From Dimorphilus gyrociliatus (lineage: Eukaryota; Annelida; Polychaeta; Dinophilidae): 64,000 bases of DNA. The position numbers and the translations under genes were made by a program. The notes below the pieces were generated by a model, which saw nothing but the letters and a program-made list of their open reading frames with translations, was not told the origin of the DNA and did no database searches. Shown here one piece after another: positions 21,901 to 31,605 of this stretch (position 1 is its first letter; each line of letters begins with the position of its first letter). The stretch is from assembly GCA_904063045.1 (NCBI GenBank), contig CAJFCJ010000014.1, positions 62,001-126,000 on the forward strand, in the 5' to 3' direction.

Positions 21901-23070
21901 GCTCGAATTGCAGTTGCCGACTTCAATAAGAATGGTAGATTGGACTTTGCAACAATTGGCTATTCGGTGAAAACCTATTACGAGGCGAAACCTTGCGAAT
22001 TGAATGTCTATTACAATTCGTTCGATTGTTCAGACGTGAAAACGACTTATGAAATCGTATTGGAAATGATGGAGAAGAAAACCAAAGAAAAATCTGACGA
22101 AAAGGAAGATAAATCTTCCCTTAAAACGGAAGTAGTCGCAACTATTCCTTATCAAAGACCTTCGGCAATTCAACAGAGTTACTTTCTAAAGAAGCAACTG
22201 ATAAAAATCCACAAGCACACCATCTCCTTGGCTTATTTACCTCCTAATAGTTCGGTAAAGATACCCAAAGGATTGATGGCGAAGGTATTGGACGGAGCTA
22301 TATACTATAAAACTTCGAATAATGCGCCTACCACCATGGTAAGGAACGTAATCAATCCTGACGGTACGCGATCGATGAAGCTTTCCAGTGAAGATTTGGA
22401 AATTTGGACTGAGGATGAGGATTCAACTTTCCTGTGGATGATACCCGATTTGGAGTATTTAGACGGCGATGTACCATTCATAAGGAGCGTCGAGTCGGTG
22501 GAAGTAAAAGCGAATTTAGTGGACGAAAAAGTCGTACCATTTGGCTTTAAACCTTACAGAGATATGGGATTTTTCAATATGACTGGCTTTACGGTTCAAA
22601 TCGAGAGAGAGAATAAGAAGACCGGCACGATTGAGCTGAAAAAAATATGCCATATTCAATTTTGGTTGGCCGATAAGGGAGTTGATTGCGGAATTCATGA
22701 CCATTCGGAAACTAAAGGAAATGACGCCTTTTGTGAAATTCACGCTTGCTTCTTGAACGGCACTGGTTCCGGTGGAATGTACAAGCATATCGGCGATATT
22801 CACAAGCCATTCAAGGATATGAAAAAGAATGAGTTTTTATATATAAGAGTTCCCAGTGGTTATGAACACGGTCCCCTATGGGAAATCGATGGGAATGGAG
22901 ACCCAAAACGTCGACCTGACGGCAGCGTAATATACCAACCTCATAGATGGATGGCCGGAGAAGGAGATCCAAAGGAGGCAAAGGAGAGTTCGTACGATTT
23001 TTGGATGGCTTGCGAATTAAATCCAACAATTGTCAATTCAAATTTGATTGAAAAGAGGAATCATTATTAA
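18904..23070 (+). CDS. Fused pyranose 2-oxidase / aldos-2-ulose dehydratase-like enzyme
   Basis: An intronless frame of 1388 aa; the first ATG is at 18904 (MVKIKDYEPL). Residues 24-560 are a GMC-type flavoenzyme most like pyranose 2-oxidase: FAD loop GSGPIG (29-34), the flavinylation motif MSTHWTAAC with His147, and the catalytic pair His503 (SAHVNG) and Asn546 (ACNQTLT). Residues about 570-1040 form a beta-propeller with Ca-type loops at 606-614, 700-708, 954-962 and 1006-1014. Residues about 1060-1388 are cupin-like, with HDHSE (His1265, His1267), FCEIHAC (Glu1278, His1280) and YEHG (His1322). Propeller plus cupins match fungal aldos-2-ulose dehydratase. Known chemistry would be D-glucose to 2-keto-glucose, with H2O2 released, then dehydration toward cortalcerone. 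No signal peptide is seen. Lateral origin is inferred from domain content and lack of introns. Confidence 0.88.
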   Translation: MVKIKDYEPLINVSTDPIGSLETDVLIIGSGPIGATYARKILDESDAKVLMIDIGAFGSVVPGEHLKNTSVFQKDVDPFASVIRAHWHNLSTPVNKAPTPTLGPGAFRVPSNKLGTYQLKNQNPDQKDDDNMAAAGATYMVGGMSTHWTAACPRMNESVELPDIIPYEEWETLYDEAEKLFNVSSDVFDHSIRHNLVKQILRETYADEIPLEKNKPKSLPLAARRRIRNSEFVEWSSSATILGKHAQDPSVIYRASNPSLACSMEKNRFRIMEQHICRKLFRNKEGNHIEYALVENLLHKRFIKIKAKIVVVCCGTVLSAQLLYASDIRPQKLGKYLTEQPMAFCQIVLNQDTIDRLTKPNSEFAATIKEYQKKNPNDPIPIPMNDPDPQCYIPVSEDRPWHCQIHRDAFSYGDVAPNVDPRLIVDFRWFGIVKQSESNMVTFSEEYKDFLGMPQPTFHYTIDSSDRITLSSMMKDMLKAATSMGSFLPGSSPQFMTSGLSAHVNGVTRMGKNEKDSVVDVNCKVWNIDNCFVGGLGVLPKAAACNQTLTTAALAIRTVNHMLKTNMLSYKHAEVDFTYELSGSPDFQKLNLEGNRQDGYWISSSDINANGYQDIIGYGLNVGDIRWFENPNANKVDVPLSTEIPTITTTKTALTEKSTNGVNGDHKKGALNGSTNGKPEKWTSHLITKLNQPVGMDSFDINQNGLQDIIITSEYGPNMDNINEKGGLVHWLENPGKDNLSMDKEWKKHYIGRSTGTHRLVVGHFTQTERIEVLILPVVGKAHDVHSVCEVKLFTSPPLNQLDKVKEWQETIVDNEYFHVIHGVEKKKYRKDYYGDQLDSVLLASQEGITYLYYSTEQKKFVKKNLAKGTLCEKTTTGWYGCGNITSGRVGDDPFAYLATIGPFHGNVVAVYVRDNAVSIGDLEHSKFTRYVLDVYGEPNDKGEGPGHYIIAKDFDNDGDDEFLVALRGDPPTQGVFYYKPFDLSKGQFTKYQVSKDSAARIAVADFNKNGRLDFATIGYSVKTYYEAKPCELNVYYNSFDCSDVKTTYEIVLEMMEKKTKEKSDEKEDKSSLKTEVVATIPYQRPSAIQQSYFLKKQLIKIHKHTISLAYLPPNSSVKIPKGLMAKVLDGAIYYKTSNNAPTTMVRNVINPDGTRSMKLSSEDLEIWTEDEDSTFLWMIPDLEYLDGDVPFIRSVESVEVKANLVDEKVVPFGFKPYRDMGFFNMTGFTVQIERENKKTGTIELKKICHIQFWLADKGVDCGIHDHSETKGNDAFCEIHACFLNGTGSGGMYKHIGDIHKPFKDMKKNEFLYIRVPSGYEHGPLWEIDGNGDPKRRPDGSVIYQPHRWMAGEGDPKEAKESSYDFWMACELNPTIVNSNLIEKRNHY

Positions 23071-24641
23071 ATAAATAGAGCTAAAAGAAGAAAGGAGAAA
23101 GAAGACAGTAGCAACAATTGAACAAAAATTTGTTCAAACTCTAAATTATAATTTACCAATACAGTTAAAAAGCCTATTGCGTTATAAAATCTCATATCTT
23201 GCGAAATTGACAAAATTGGTTTGAATTCAATTAGTTGAATTGAAAGGTTTTGAAAGCATTTCGAAATGTCTAGCCCACGCTTATTCCGTATTCAGACAAT
23301 ATAGTTGAAATTCTTGTATTTTCTTCGTTCTTTTAGACTGTTTAGTTTCATTCTGGTAAATGTATAGATAGTCTATCGAATTCAATGGATTAACATTGGC
23401 CTATATCTCTGACATTAGCTTGCCATTCGCCTAGATTGATAACCGGCTTCCATACACCGTTCATGTGGTTCCTACTCCTTCAATGGTTTTCGACTGTACT
23501 GGCAGCCGGTGAGAGCAGAAAGTTGATCCTTATTGCTGCAATACTAGGAATGGGCTTTTTCTTTATTGCCGCTGTGAGTGAGGATTATCTGACTACCGTT
23601 TATAGATAGACATTATCGTAGATGGTAACTTTTCCTTCTCCTGCAAAATCTCTTCGATGTAGTTGAATAGGATTTGAATGAGAATTCTTTTAGAGACGAT
23701 ATTTAACGTGAAATTTAGACGTCTCCAAGTAAAAAAGTGATAATTATCTGTGAAAGTTTGCAGATATCCATTTGGGAATAGAATGGAGAATTTTAGTGTA
23801 ACTTTCATCGACGCTAAAATAGACTGACGCAAGTAATTTTCGTCAAGAAATTCCAGCTGAATTCTAGCCAGGATTTAGTTAATTGCGAAGTACTTGGTTT
23901 CCAAAACCAAAACAAACTATTCGAAGAATCTGGTCGGCCGTCCATTAGAAAATCCAGATTAGTAAAGGAGAGGACGAACTTTGAATTTGAGATATTTGAT
24001 CTATGAGATTGCTGCGAAGATAATCGTACGAAGAAGAGGAAAGAATTATTGAGGATTATAACAAATACCAATGGAATTATCATTGGCAGTAGTGAGAGAT
24101 TGAAAATTTAAACGACGCTCTACTTCGTTCTCTCTGATAAACTAATCTGTTTCAACGAGAATAAAAGACACAATTGCCTGTCAACTTTGATAATTAAATC
24201 ACTTTTGAACCGACTTTCGATCAGGTTTGCTTGTAAAAAATTCATAAACCCTAATTAATCACGTTCAAGTCTTTTATTCATTCAATCATTACAAATCTCT
24301 AGCAAAAGTATATAACAAAATAATGCTTTCTTTATATGTGTTCTAGGTCATTTTAGCGTTATTGTTCTTTTTTATAGCCTAAGAGAGGAAAAAGATGATT
24401 CGGATAGTGTGCTTAGGGTCAAGCACTCTTCTCTAGGCCGTTTACCACTTTTCAAGAGGATTCCTTTATCTTTCCACTTTTTTTCGCTTTCTCCTCTCAG
24501 TTCGCCCCTGTGCCTCTTTAATATTCAATTAAATCAATCCTTGGTTTGTTAATTGAGAATATAGAAGAGTTTTCTTTGAAAAAGAATTTATACAACCGTG
24601 TACGCCATCTATCGAGCAGAAATGGTAATGAACAAGTGGAC

Positions 24642-24679
<38 letters not shown>

Positions 24680-25106
24680 TGCGTGCGGAGGCGTGTTTTA
24701 GAGTATAAAAAGAAATATCTACTTGAAATACTATTAAAATAGAACAGTTGGAGTAGATAGTGGACATGATACAAGATACAAAGAGATAGTAAATATTTCA
24801 TAGGTACAATATTATAAACAGATTATCGAAAGAGCGAAAGAAGAAAATTGAAAGTGTACCGATAAGAGAAGAGGCTAAAAATAAACATTTATCAAAGATT
24901 TTCTTCTATTCAAAGATTACTTTCAAAGAAACAGCAAAGAGGAGCAAATGAAAAGAAAAACTAGAGGACTTTTAGATTTAATAGAGATAAAGATAAGAAT
25001 AAGTAGTCCACAAGCAAAAAAAGTACTTGAATAATGATGAATAAGGAGAAAAAAGTATACTTAATTGGATGACGAATTATAGAAGTGAGAGAGGGAGAGA
25101 GGAAGG

Positions 25107-25161
<55 letters not shown>

Positions 25162-26372
25162 AAAGTAGGAGAAAAGTAAAGAACAGTTGAATGGCTACGT
25201 ATTAAAATTTTATACGTAATTTAAGATTAAGAAGGGATTTTCTTTCTCTCCTTTTTTCTGCTTCTTTTATTATATTTGGTTGTAAAAAGTTTTGCTAGTT
25301 TTTCTCGTCATAATTAATAAGTTGTGATTAATTCTCTGGTGGGCTTTGTACAATTTCCTTATTAAAACACTTGCTTTTAGGCGGTGACCAGATTCTTTCT
25401 TCACTTTGTTATACTGTTTGGCCCAGATGAAAGAAAGAAACAGAGTTGTACGATTAATTAGAGGGGAAACGGAGAAGAAATGAGATCGTAATAAAAAGGG
25501 AAAGAAGAGGAAGGGGAGGGGAGAAGGAGTGGGAGTGAGAAGGAAAAGATGTAAATAAAAGCGTCTAAAAACAGTGGTAATTGCTGAAATTCGATGAGAA
25601 TATGAATAATACGAAGATGAATGAGATAAATACGGTTTTTTTGTTTGTCAGTGTGCAGTTTCAGCTTTTCAGCTGAAATGTTTGAACGTCTACGTCCGAG
25701 TGTATGAATGTATATATAAATATATTAGATATATAGTATATACTTGAGTGCAATTGAATTGGTATGAAAGACAAGTGTAAAGTGCGTTCAGCAGATACTT
25801 TGAGGCTATAAATACAATTGATCGTAAAACGCCAACAACAGAAAATAAGTCTACAATTATTTACGATACAAAAAAAGAGATTATACATTTAAGACAAGCT
25901 GTTGGCTGCTGGCCGTTGGCCGTTGGCCGTTCAATGCGTGTTGAATAACGGTAGAAAATCAGCAAATATCTTTTACAGTCGTTTCATAAAGAATTAAATG
26001 AAAAATTCAGTCACTTTTAAGCATATATCATTCATTCTTCAATCTTGAATATACTTTTCTCTTTTTCTTTCATTCGTTCATTCCTTCTTTCTTTCTCCGT
26101 CCTTCCTCTTTTCCGGTTTTTTCTGTCGGGTAATTTCACTGAACGTTTTGTATCACGCAACTTGTTTATTCGTATTTTCCTTCTAATCACGTGTCTTTAT
26201 TTTTATAAAAATCTATTTATACATCGAGGGATTAACCGAAAAGAAAAAAAATGTAATATAGGCAAATTTAATAAAAATCACGACTCTTTTTCCTATTAAT
26301 CAATCTAATTTAGATCCTTTTTTTTCTATTGCTGCTTTTCAAACTTTCCAATTAGATTGTTTGGACAGAGAG

Positions 26373-26431
<59 letters not shown>

Positions 26432-27227
26432 AAGAGGAAGGAACCGATTGGAACCTATATCATTTTATAACCTTTATTTTTCTTCCATTCATTTTTAAAA
26501 ACAACTTTAAAAGACTATTAATAGAAGCTAAGCGTACGCCTGGAAATATTTATAGATTCGCAAATAGACTTTAGGCCTATCGATCGGTTTTTTAAGAGGT
26601 ATTCATTCAGTCATTCTTTTAATCGTTTATAGGCTCATTTTTGTTTGGGTTACCTCTGGGAAAGAAAGAAAAGAATGCAAAGAAGTGAAATACAAGGATT
26701 GATTAAGTTTCCATGTCCTGCTGTCCGATTATAGGCATTCTCGCTGCGTTTGCGTTTCCCCTATGAATATATATTAGATATACACAGTACATATTTATTA
26801 TTTAGATATATGTCTGTCTATCTATCTATCTATCTATCTGTCTATCCGTAACTTTCTTCCTTCCTCCCTCCCTCGTTTCTTCGGAGAGGGAAGAGTAATG
26901 GAAAATATTACTGTTAAATGTAATATATCTGCCAAGTGTATATACCAAATAGAGAGAAATTCAATAGTCAGTACAGTTCGAAATAGCGGCGTGTAACAGT
27001 ATAGCGCTTGTTTCAGTTTCGATTAATGACGCAATTGTCATTAAATTATAGAAAATGTATAGGGGGAAAAATGATTAATGTTCAGAGAGAATTGAGAAGA
27101 GAAGAGAAAAATGGTGAAAGGAGAGTCTGGCTGGTGAATGGAATGATAAAATAGCATATGAAAAAAGTAGATTTAAATGTATTTAAATAGAAATAACAAT
27201 AGTATTTATACGAATATATTGCACTAA
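23071..27227. other. Long intergenic region with microsatellites
   Basis: Non-coding apart from the weak open frame at 23463-23609. An AATAAA at 23070-23075 may serve the fused enzyme gene. Simple repeats: (GT)n at 24642-24676, (GA)n at 25113-25156, (GA)n at 26367-26427 and (TCTA)n at 26816-26840. A triplet of ggccgtt-like units occurs near 25908-25930. Open frames at 23593-24083 (-) and 25661-26299 have no family features. Confidence 0.6.
23463..23609 (+). other. Small hydrophobic open frame, doubtful
   Basis: A 48-codon frame begins MWFLLLQWFSTVLAAG, continues through a second hydrophobic stretch (LILIAAILGMGFFFIAAV) and ends SEDYLTTVYR. It stands out as richer in GC than its surroundings and could be an exon of an unfinished or decayed membrane-protein gene. 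No clear splice partners were found, and I do not recognise it. Confidence 0.2.
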
Positions 27228-27791
27228 TTAAATATCTGATCTAATAAGCGTCTTTTTATGAGTAGAACTTGACCACCGAACTTGCTTTCGGCTAGAGTTT
27301 GGTTCTTTACTTTTTCTAACAACCTTCTTCGTTCTCGTCTTCTTTTTTGTCTCTTCTTCGTCGTTATCGTCGATATCTTCTAATACAAATTTGAAATTCA
27401 TATCCTTAAGAACTTTTTTGAAGTCGTCCGATGTTCGGGCCATAATACTGGAAACGCTACTGGGAGCCAAATCTAGAGAATACCGTCTTGGGCTCTCTTT
27501 CGTCTGATTATTTGCTTCGTTCGTAGCGGCACCGGCTCCGGCGGCTATTGAATGTCGTCTATTGGAATGCGTTTTTAGGGCGGGAACTTTTAAAAGGTTT
27601 CTTTGAACTTGTCCTTGAATCTTCCTCGAATATTCTTCTTCGACGTCGTCGTCTTCGTGAAAATCCGAATCGGGATCAACGGTAGTAATGGTAACTTTAG
27701 GTTCGTTCTGGAGAGAAAGTCGTCGGGGAGGCATAGTGGTTGGTCGGTCGGCAGCGTCTGTAATAGCGAGCCGGTTATAAAGCGAAGCCAT
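27228..27791 (-). CDS. Disordered protein with three RRxS sites and a possible PP1-docking motif
   Basis: A single-exon frame of 187 aa (MASLYNRLAI...). I do not recognise a family. The sequence is polar and probably disordered. Three RR-x-S sites resemble basophilic (PKA-type) phosphorylation sites: RRLS (Ser26), RRHS (Ser81) and RRYS (Ser105). An acidic patch (HEDDDVEEE, 45-53) follows the first. A basic Lys/Arg-rich C-terminus contains KQVRW (169-173), which fits the RVxF-type docking consensus for protein phosphatase 1. I infer a phospho-regulated adaptor or PP1 regulator, not proven. A 5' exon cannot be excluded. Codon use and length argue for a real gene. Confidence 0.6.
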   Translation of the reverse strand: MASLYNRLAITDAADRPTTMPPRRLSLQNEPKVTITTVDPDSDFHEDDDVEEEYSRKIQGQVQRNLLKVPALKTHSNRRHSIAAGAGAATNEANNQTKESPRRYSLDLAPSSVSSIMARTSDDFKKVLKDMNFKFVLEDIDDNDEEETKKKTRTKKVVRKSKEPNSSRKQVRWSSSTHKKTLIRSDI

Positions 27792-30418
27792 GAATGCGGC
27801 GAAGCTCTTTTTCGATTCGATATTTGTTTACCTGGTGACGATCGATATTCGAGCGTTTATTGGCGCTTTTCTATAGTCGCAATTACTTTATCACAAATAT
27901 AACAAAATAGTTGCTAGCTATGCACGTTTTGTTACGTAATTTCTATGTAAAAAAAGAAAATCTTGCAGAGTGAGTCAGAGAGGAAAGTCACTGTCCGCAG
28001 GACGGAGAAGGTGAGGTGAGAGGAAAGAGAGTACTGGTACTAAATTACGTTTGATTGGGTGACGGAATGGGAAGATAAGGCAGAAAATAGTAGATAGTAG
28101 TGGTGTGTTAGTAGTCCACTTCCCAATAGTATAAAGAACAGTAAAAGTGACGATAGAAAAAGTGATAAAACCTTATTCTATTAAAAAAAAACCGTCTAAA
28201 AACTAATTAAAAATAATTAATTAGCTAGCCTGGCATCCAGTCAAAGAGAGCCAGATAAAAAATGTAAAAAGATCGGCTATAAATAGCTGAACTTTCAGTA
28301 ACATTTTACCCTTAAAAACTTAATTAGATATCCATATCGTTGAAAAACGAATGAATTCAATGCATTATTTGTCTTTTTCGTCAATCTTTGCTAAATTCTC
28401 TAAATGTTTCTTTTTCTCTCTCTCTCTCTCATTGTCCAAATGGAGAATAGTGAACTAATTACGGGATAAATCAACGTATAGAATTCTACTCTGTTCATTC
28501 ACTTGATTTTTTCTAACCCTTTTTAATATAATCTCTATTCTTATACGTTTTTAAGCTGTTCACTAATTGAGTAATCTATTAAAGTTGAAGTTAAGGAAAG
28601 GATAACAAATTTCATATGTAACTTTTTATTCTCTCTATTCGTAAAAGAGATAAAGAACTGTGTGCAATCGTTAATATGTATATAAACAAGAGAGAAGGAG
28701 GGAGAGAGAGAGAGAGAGAGAGAGGGGGGGGAGCGGAAAAGAAAAATAAACAAACAGCTGCTTGTTTGATTATTGCTTTAATGATTTGGCAAGAAAAATT
28801 ATTGTAATATTGCATATATTTATATATGTTTACTTGACGTTTATAATACATAACCTATCTATTTCTTTATACTAAGAATGAATTGCACAATTAATTCCTT
28901 TATTATATTTGTATTTCCTATCCTATGTTTTTTAATTTTCTCCTTCTTTCTCTCTCTCTCTCCTGAACCCACGGCACCCTCCCCCCCGCACCTTCCTCCC
29001 CCCAACGTTGTCTCTTTCTTTCTTTACCACACGTAATACTTTTTGTTAAACTTCTTGTAAAATATCCTATTATTAGATACTATACACAGATAAATGATTA
29101 CATTACTATATTTATATATCCTCTTTTATGATCTTTTCATAATAATGCTATTTATACGCATTACATTTGCCTTATAATCTTACGCTCTCTTTTTCCAACT
29201 GTAGAGAGTCAGACCACCTTTAATCCTTTTGATTATTTCGCGACCTTTACTATAATGCGAGAAAAGTACGTGTTACCTGAAAGTTTTTCTCTTCAACGAT
29301 CCTGGTTCGGTTGAGGGGAAAATATTAGCAGTCGTATTTAATCTTAATCGATTCGATAGTAACGACTGCAAATGTGATTCTTTGATCTTGCTGTTTAACA
29401 AACAGTAGTGGGTGTTGCGATGATTCTATTTAACGAGTTTTCAAACGAGTAGAAAAAGGAAGGGGGAAGAGGAAGAAAAAGTAAACTGTTGATGCTCTTG
29501 AAAAGAATGCTTCTTAAACGCTGAAAGTGTATGTTCAGGTTTGCTCACAGCGTATTAAAGCTGTATTTATTAATAGAAATCTGCTTTTATACCTTAAATA
29601 ACGCTGTTACAACAAAAGATAAAAAGGTATTGATATCCTATTTAGTGACATCTTTTAATAAACGTTTAGTACAACAAGATTAAATAAGAGATAAAAAGAA
29701 AGACTTGTATTAATCAGATGATTAAAAAAAAGCCAAAGTATTCTAGATATTATTTTTCTTAATGTTTTTTGTTTGTTTGTTCTTTGGTGTAAAAGGAATG
29801 AGAAATAAAATCATTTATTGCATTTGTTAATTGAATATAGACTTGAAAATTGCGGGGTTTACAGTTTTATCCTAGTCTCTCTAACCTTTTCACAACAAAT
29901 GAATTCATATTATCAGTTCGATTAAACCTTTTATGTAATGTTTTAATTAAATTCTCGATATGGAAACTCTTAAGTAGGTTATTATCCTGTGAACTTTGTA
30001 ATAATTATATTGGCCAAGGACGGATAAGACACGCTTTTCAATTGAAAGACCACTATTCAAAGAGCGCAGATGGGGAAAGTGAGTCGGTAAGTAAGCAAAT
30101 AAGCGAATATAACCAAGAGATGGATGGAGATGAGAATGAAGAGAAAAAAAAGGAGCGTAATGAAAAAGCGAGAAAAGGCAGTCAAAGAAGATGAAAATGA
30201 AATTAAGAGAAAAAGAGAATAAAGAAGAAATAAAGAAAACAAACAATCAAACTAACAAGTCGAGTGTCAAGTGTCGACATCTATGAAACTTGTTTCTATG
30301 CATAACAACATAAATAAAAAGAAAGTAGGGTTAGAGTTACAAATAGAGGGAGACAGAGAGAAGGAGAGGAAGAGGGAGAGGGAGGAAGGGAGAGAAAGAA
30401 AAGAGGAAGACAAACATA
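27792..30418. other. Intergenic region with simple repeats
   Basis: I see no gene here. It has polypurine/polypyrimidine tracts, including (GA)n with a G run at 28701-28733, and CT-rich stretches at 28415-28432 and 28945-28965. Open frames at 28541-28851 (-) are translations of the GA tract. The frame at 29850-30194 (+) turns into Glu/Lys low-complexity sequence and lacks support. Confidence 0.6.
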
Positions 30419-31352
30419 TTAGGTACGATCGAAAAATTTCAAGCTCTGTGCTATAATTTTAAAACAGCTTAACTAATCCCACTGATATTTTCGAATAATC
30501 TTAGTGAATTAGTAAACTATCACTGTGTAAACTTTCATTCAATTCTGTCTAGCCATTTCAATTTTATTTTCGTGTAAGCAACCACATGTCACGTCCACAC
30601 GTTCCATTCAATGAAATATCATTGCATTTTTTATGTATGAGAAGGTCTCTCTAAGGAAAATTTATATAGGTTAAAGAGCTTTTTTGGAGATGAAACTCTG
30701 AGTGAATGTTCTATAAGAAGGTGGGTATCTGACATAAAAAAGGGAAGAAAAATTTATGAAGACTTGCCAAGGTGTGGTTGTCCAAAGACATCTGTAACAG
30801 AAAAGAGCAGAGTTCTGGGACCATTAAGGCTTAGTTCATATGGAATTTATCGAGTATGGAGAAGTTTTCAACTCCATACAATATATATTGAGACCCTAAA
30901 GAGGCTCAGAAAGAGATTACATAGAATCAGACCTGGAAAACAAATAATTTTACAGCACAATAATGCAAGACAACAGACTTTAAAGGAGACCAAAAGGGGG
31001 TCATTATGCCCTCACCCACCATACAGCCCTGATTTGGCCACCTTTGACTATTATCTTTTTGGGAGATTGAAGGACGATATCAGAGGGGTCCATCGTGATA
31101 ATTTAGGAGAATTGAAAAAAATTATCAAAGATTATCTAAGGAGAAAGCCATCCTCCTGTTATCAGAACAGTATCAACCTACTTCCAAGCAAATGGTGGGC
31201 TTGCATAGAGAAAGGAGAGGAATATTAGAAAATATGATTGTTAATATTTTTAGAGTAGACTATAGGCTATAACATAAAAAAAAATTAATAAAATTTCACA
31301 AAGATTTCTTGCAAAAAAAACACAGAGCTTGAAATTTTTCGATCGTACCTAA
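30419..31352 (+). mobile_element. mariner-type element, 934 bp, internally deleted
   Basis: Perfect inverted repeats of about 33 bp bound the element: the left end begins ttaggtacgatcgaaaaa, and the right end (31321-31352) is its reverse complement. TA dinucleotides flank it at 30417-30418 and 31353-31354. The internal reading encodes pieces of a mariner transposase. Identical ends suggest it moved fairly recently, in trans, although its own transposase is decayed. Confidence 0.9.
30670..31228 (+). pseudogene. mariner transposase remnant
   Basis: An N-terminal piece (LKSFFGDETLSECSIRRW, then DLPRCGCPKTS) matches the helix-turn-helix and GRP-hook region of mariner proteins. It is joined without the usual middle to ILQHNNARQQT and HPPYSPDLATFDYYLFGRL, which correspond to the conserved mariner blocks HDNARPHT and HPPYSPDLAPSDYHLF. 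The region around the first catalytic aspartate is missing or degraded. It is open from 30764 to 31228 but cannot be active. The C-terminus ends IEKGEEY. Confidence 0.85.
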
Positions 31353-31605
31353 TAAAAAAAGCAACTATAACAGAATGTAATATTTTATAGAATAATTGAA
31401 GAATTAGAGTAATTTTTAAAATATTTTAATGATGATTATGTAGAATTTCATGAAATTTTCCGATAACCTAATTATAGAGAAAAATAGCGGAACGGGAGGA
31501 AATCAGATATATAAAGAGAATTCCGAAAGAGAGAGAGAGAGAGAGAGAGAAAGAAAGAAAATATTACGGTAAGAATCGAAGAATAGCAACTAAAAGGTTG
31601 ACACT

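Noticed and set aside
29850-30194. 114-codon plus-strand frame ending in Glu/Lys-rich sequence
   Set aside because: No ATG-proximal domain is seen, and the acidic/basic tail is a purine repeat.
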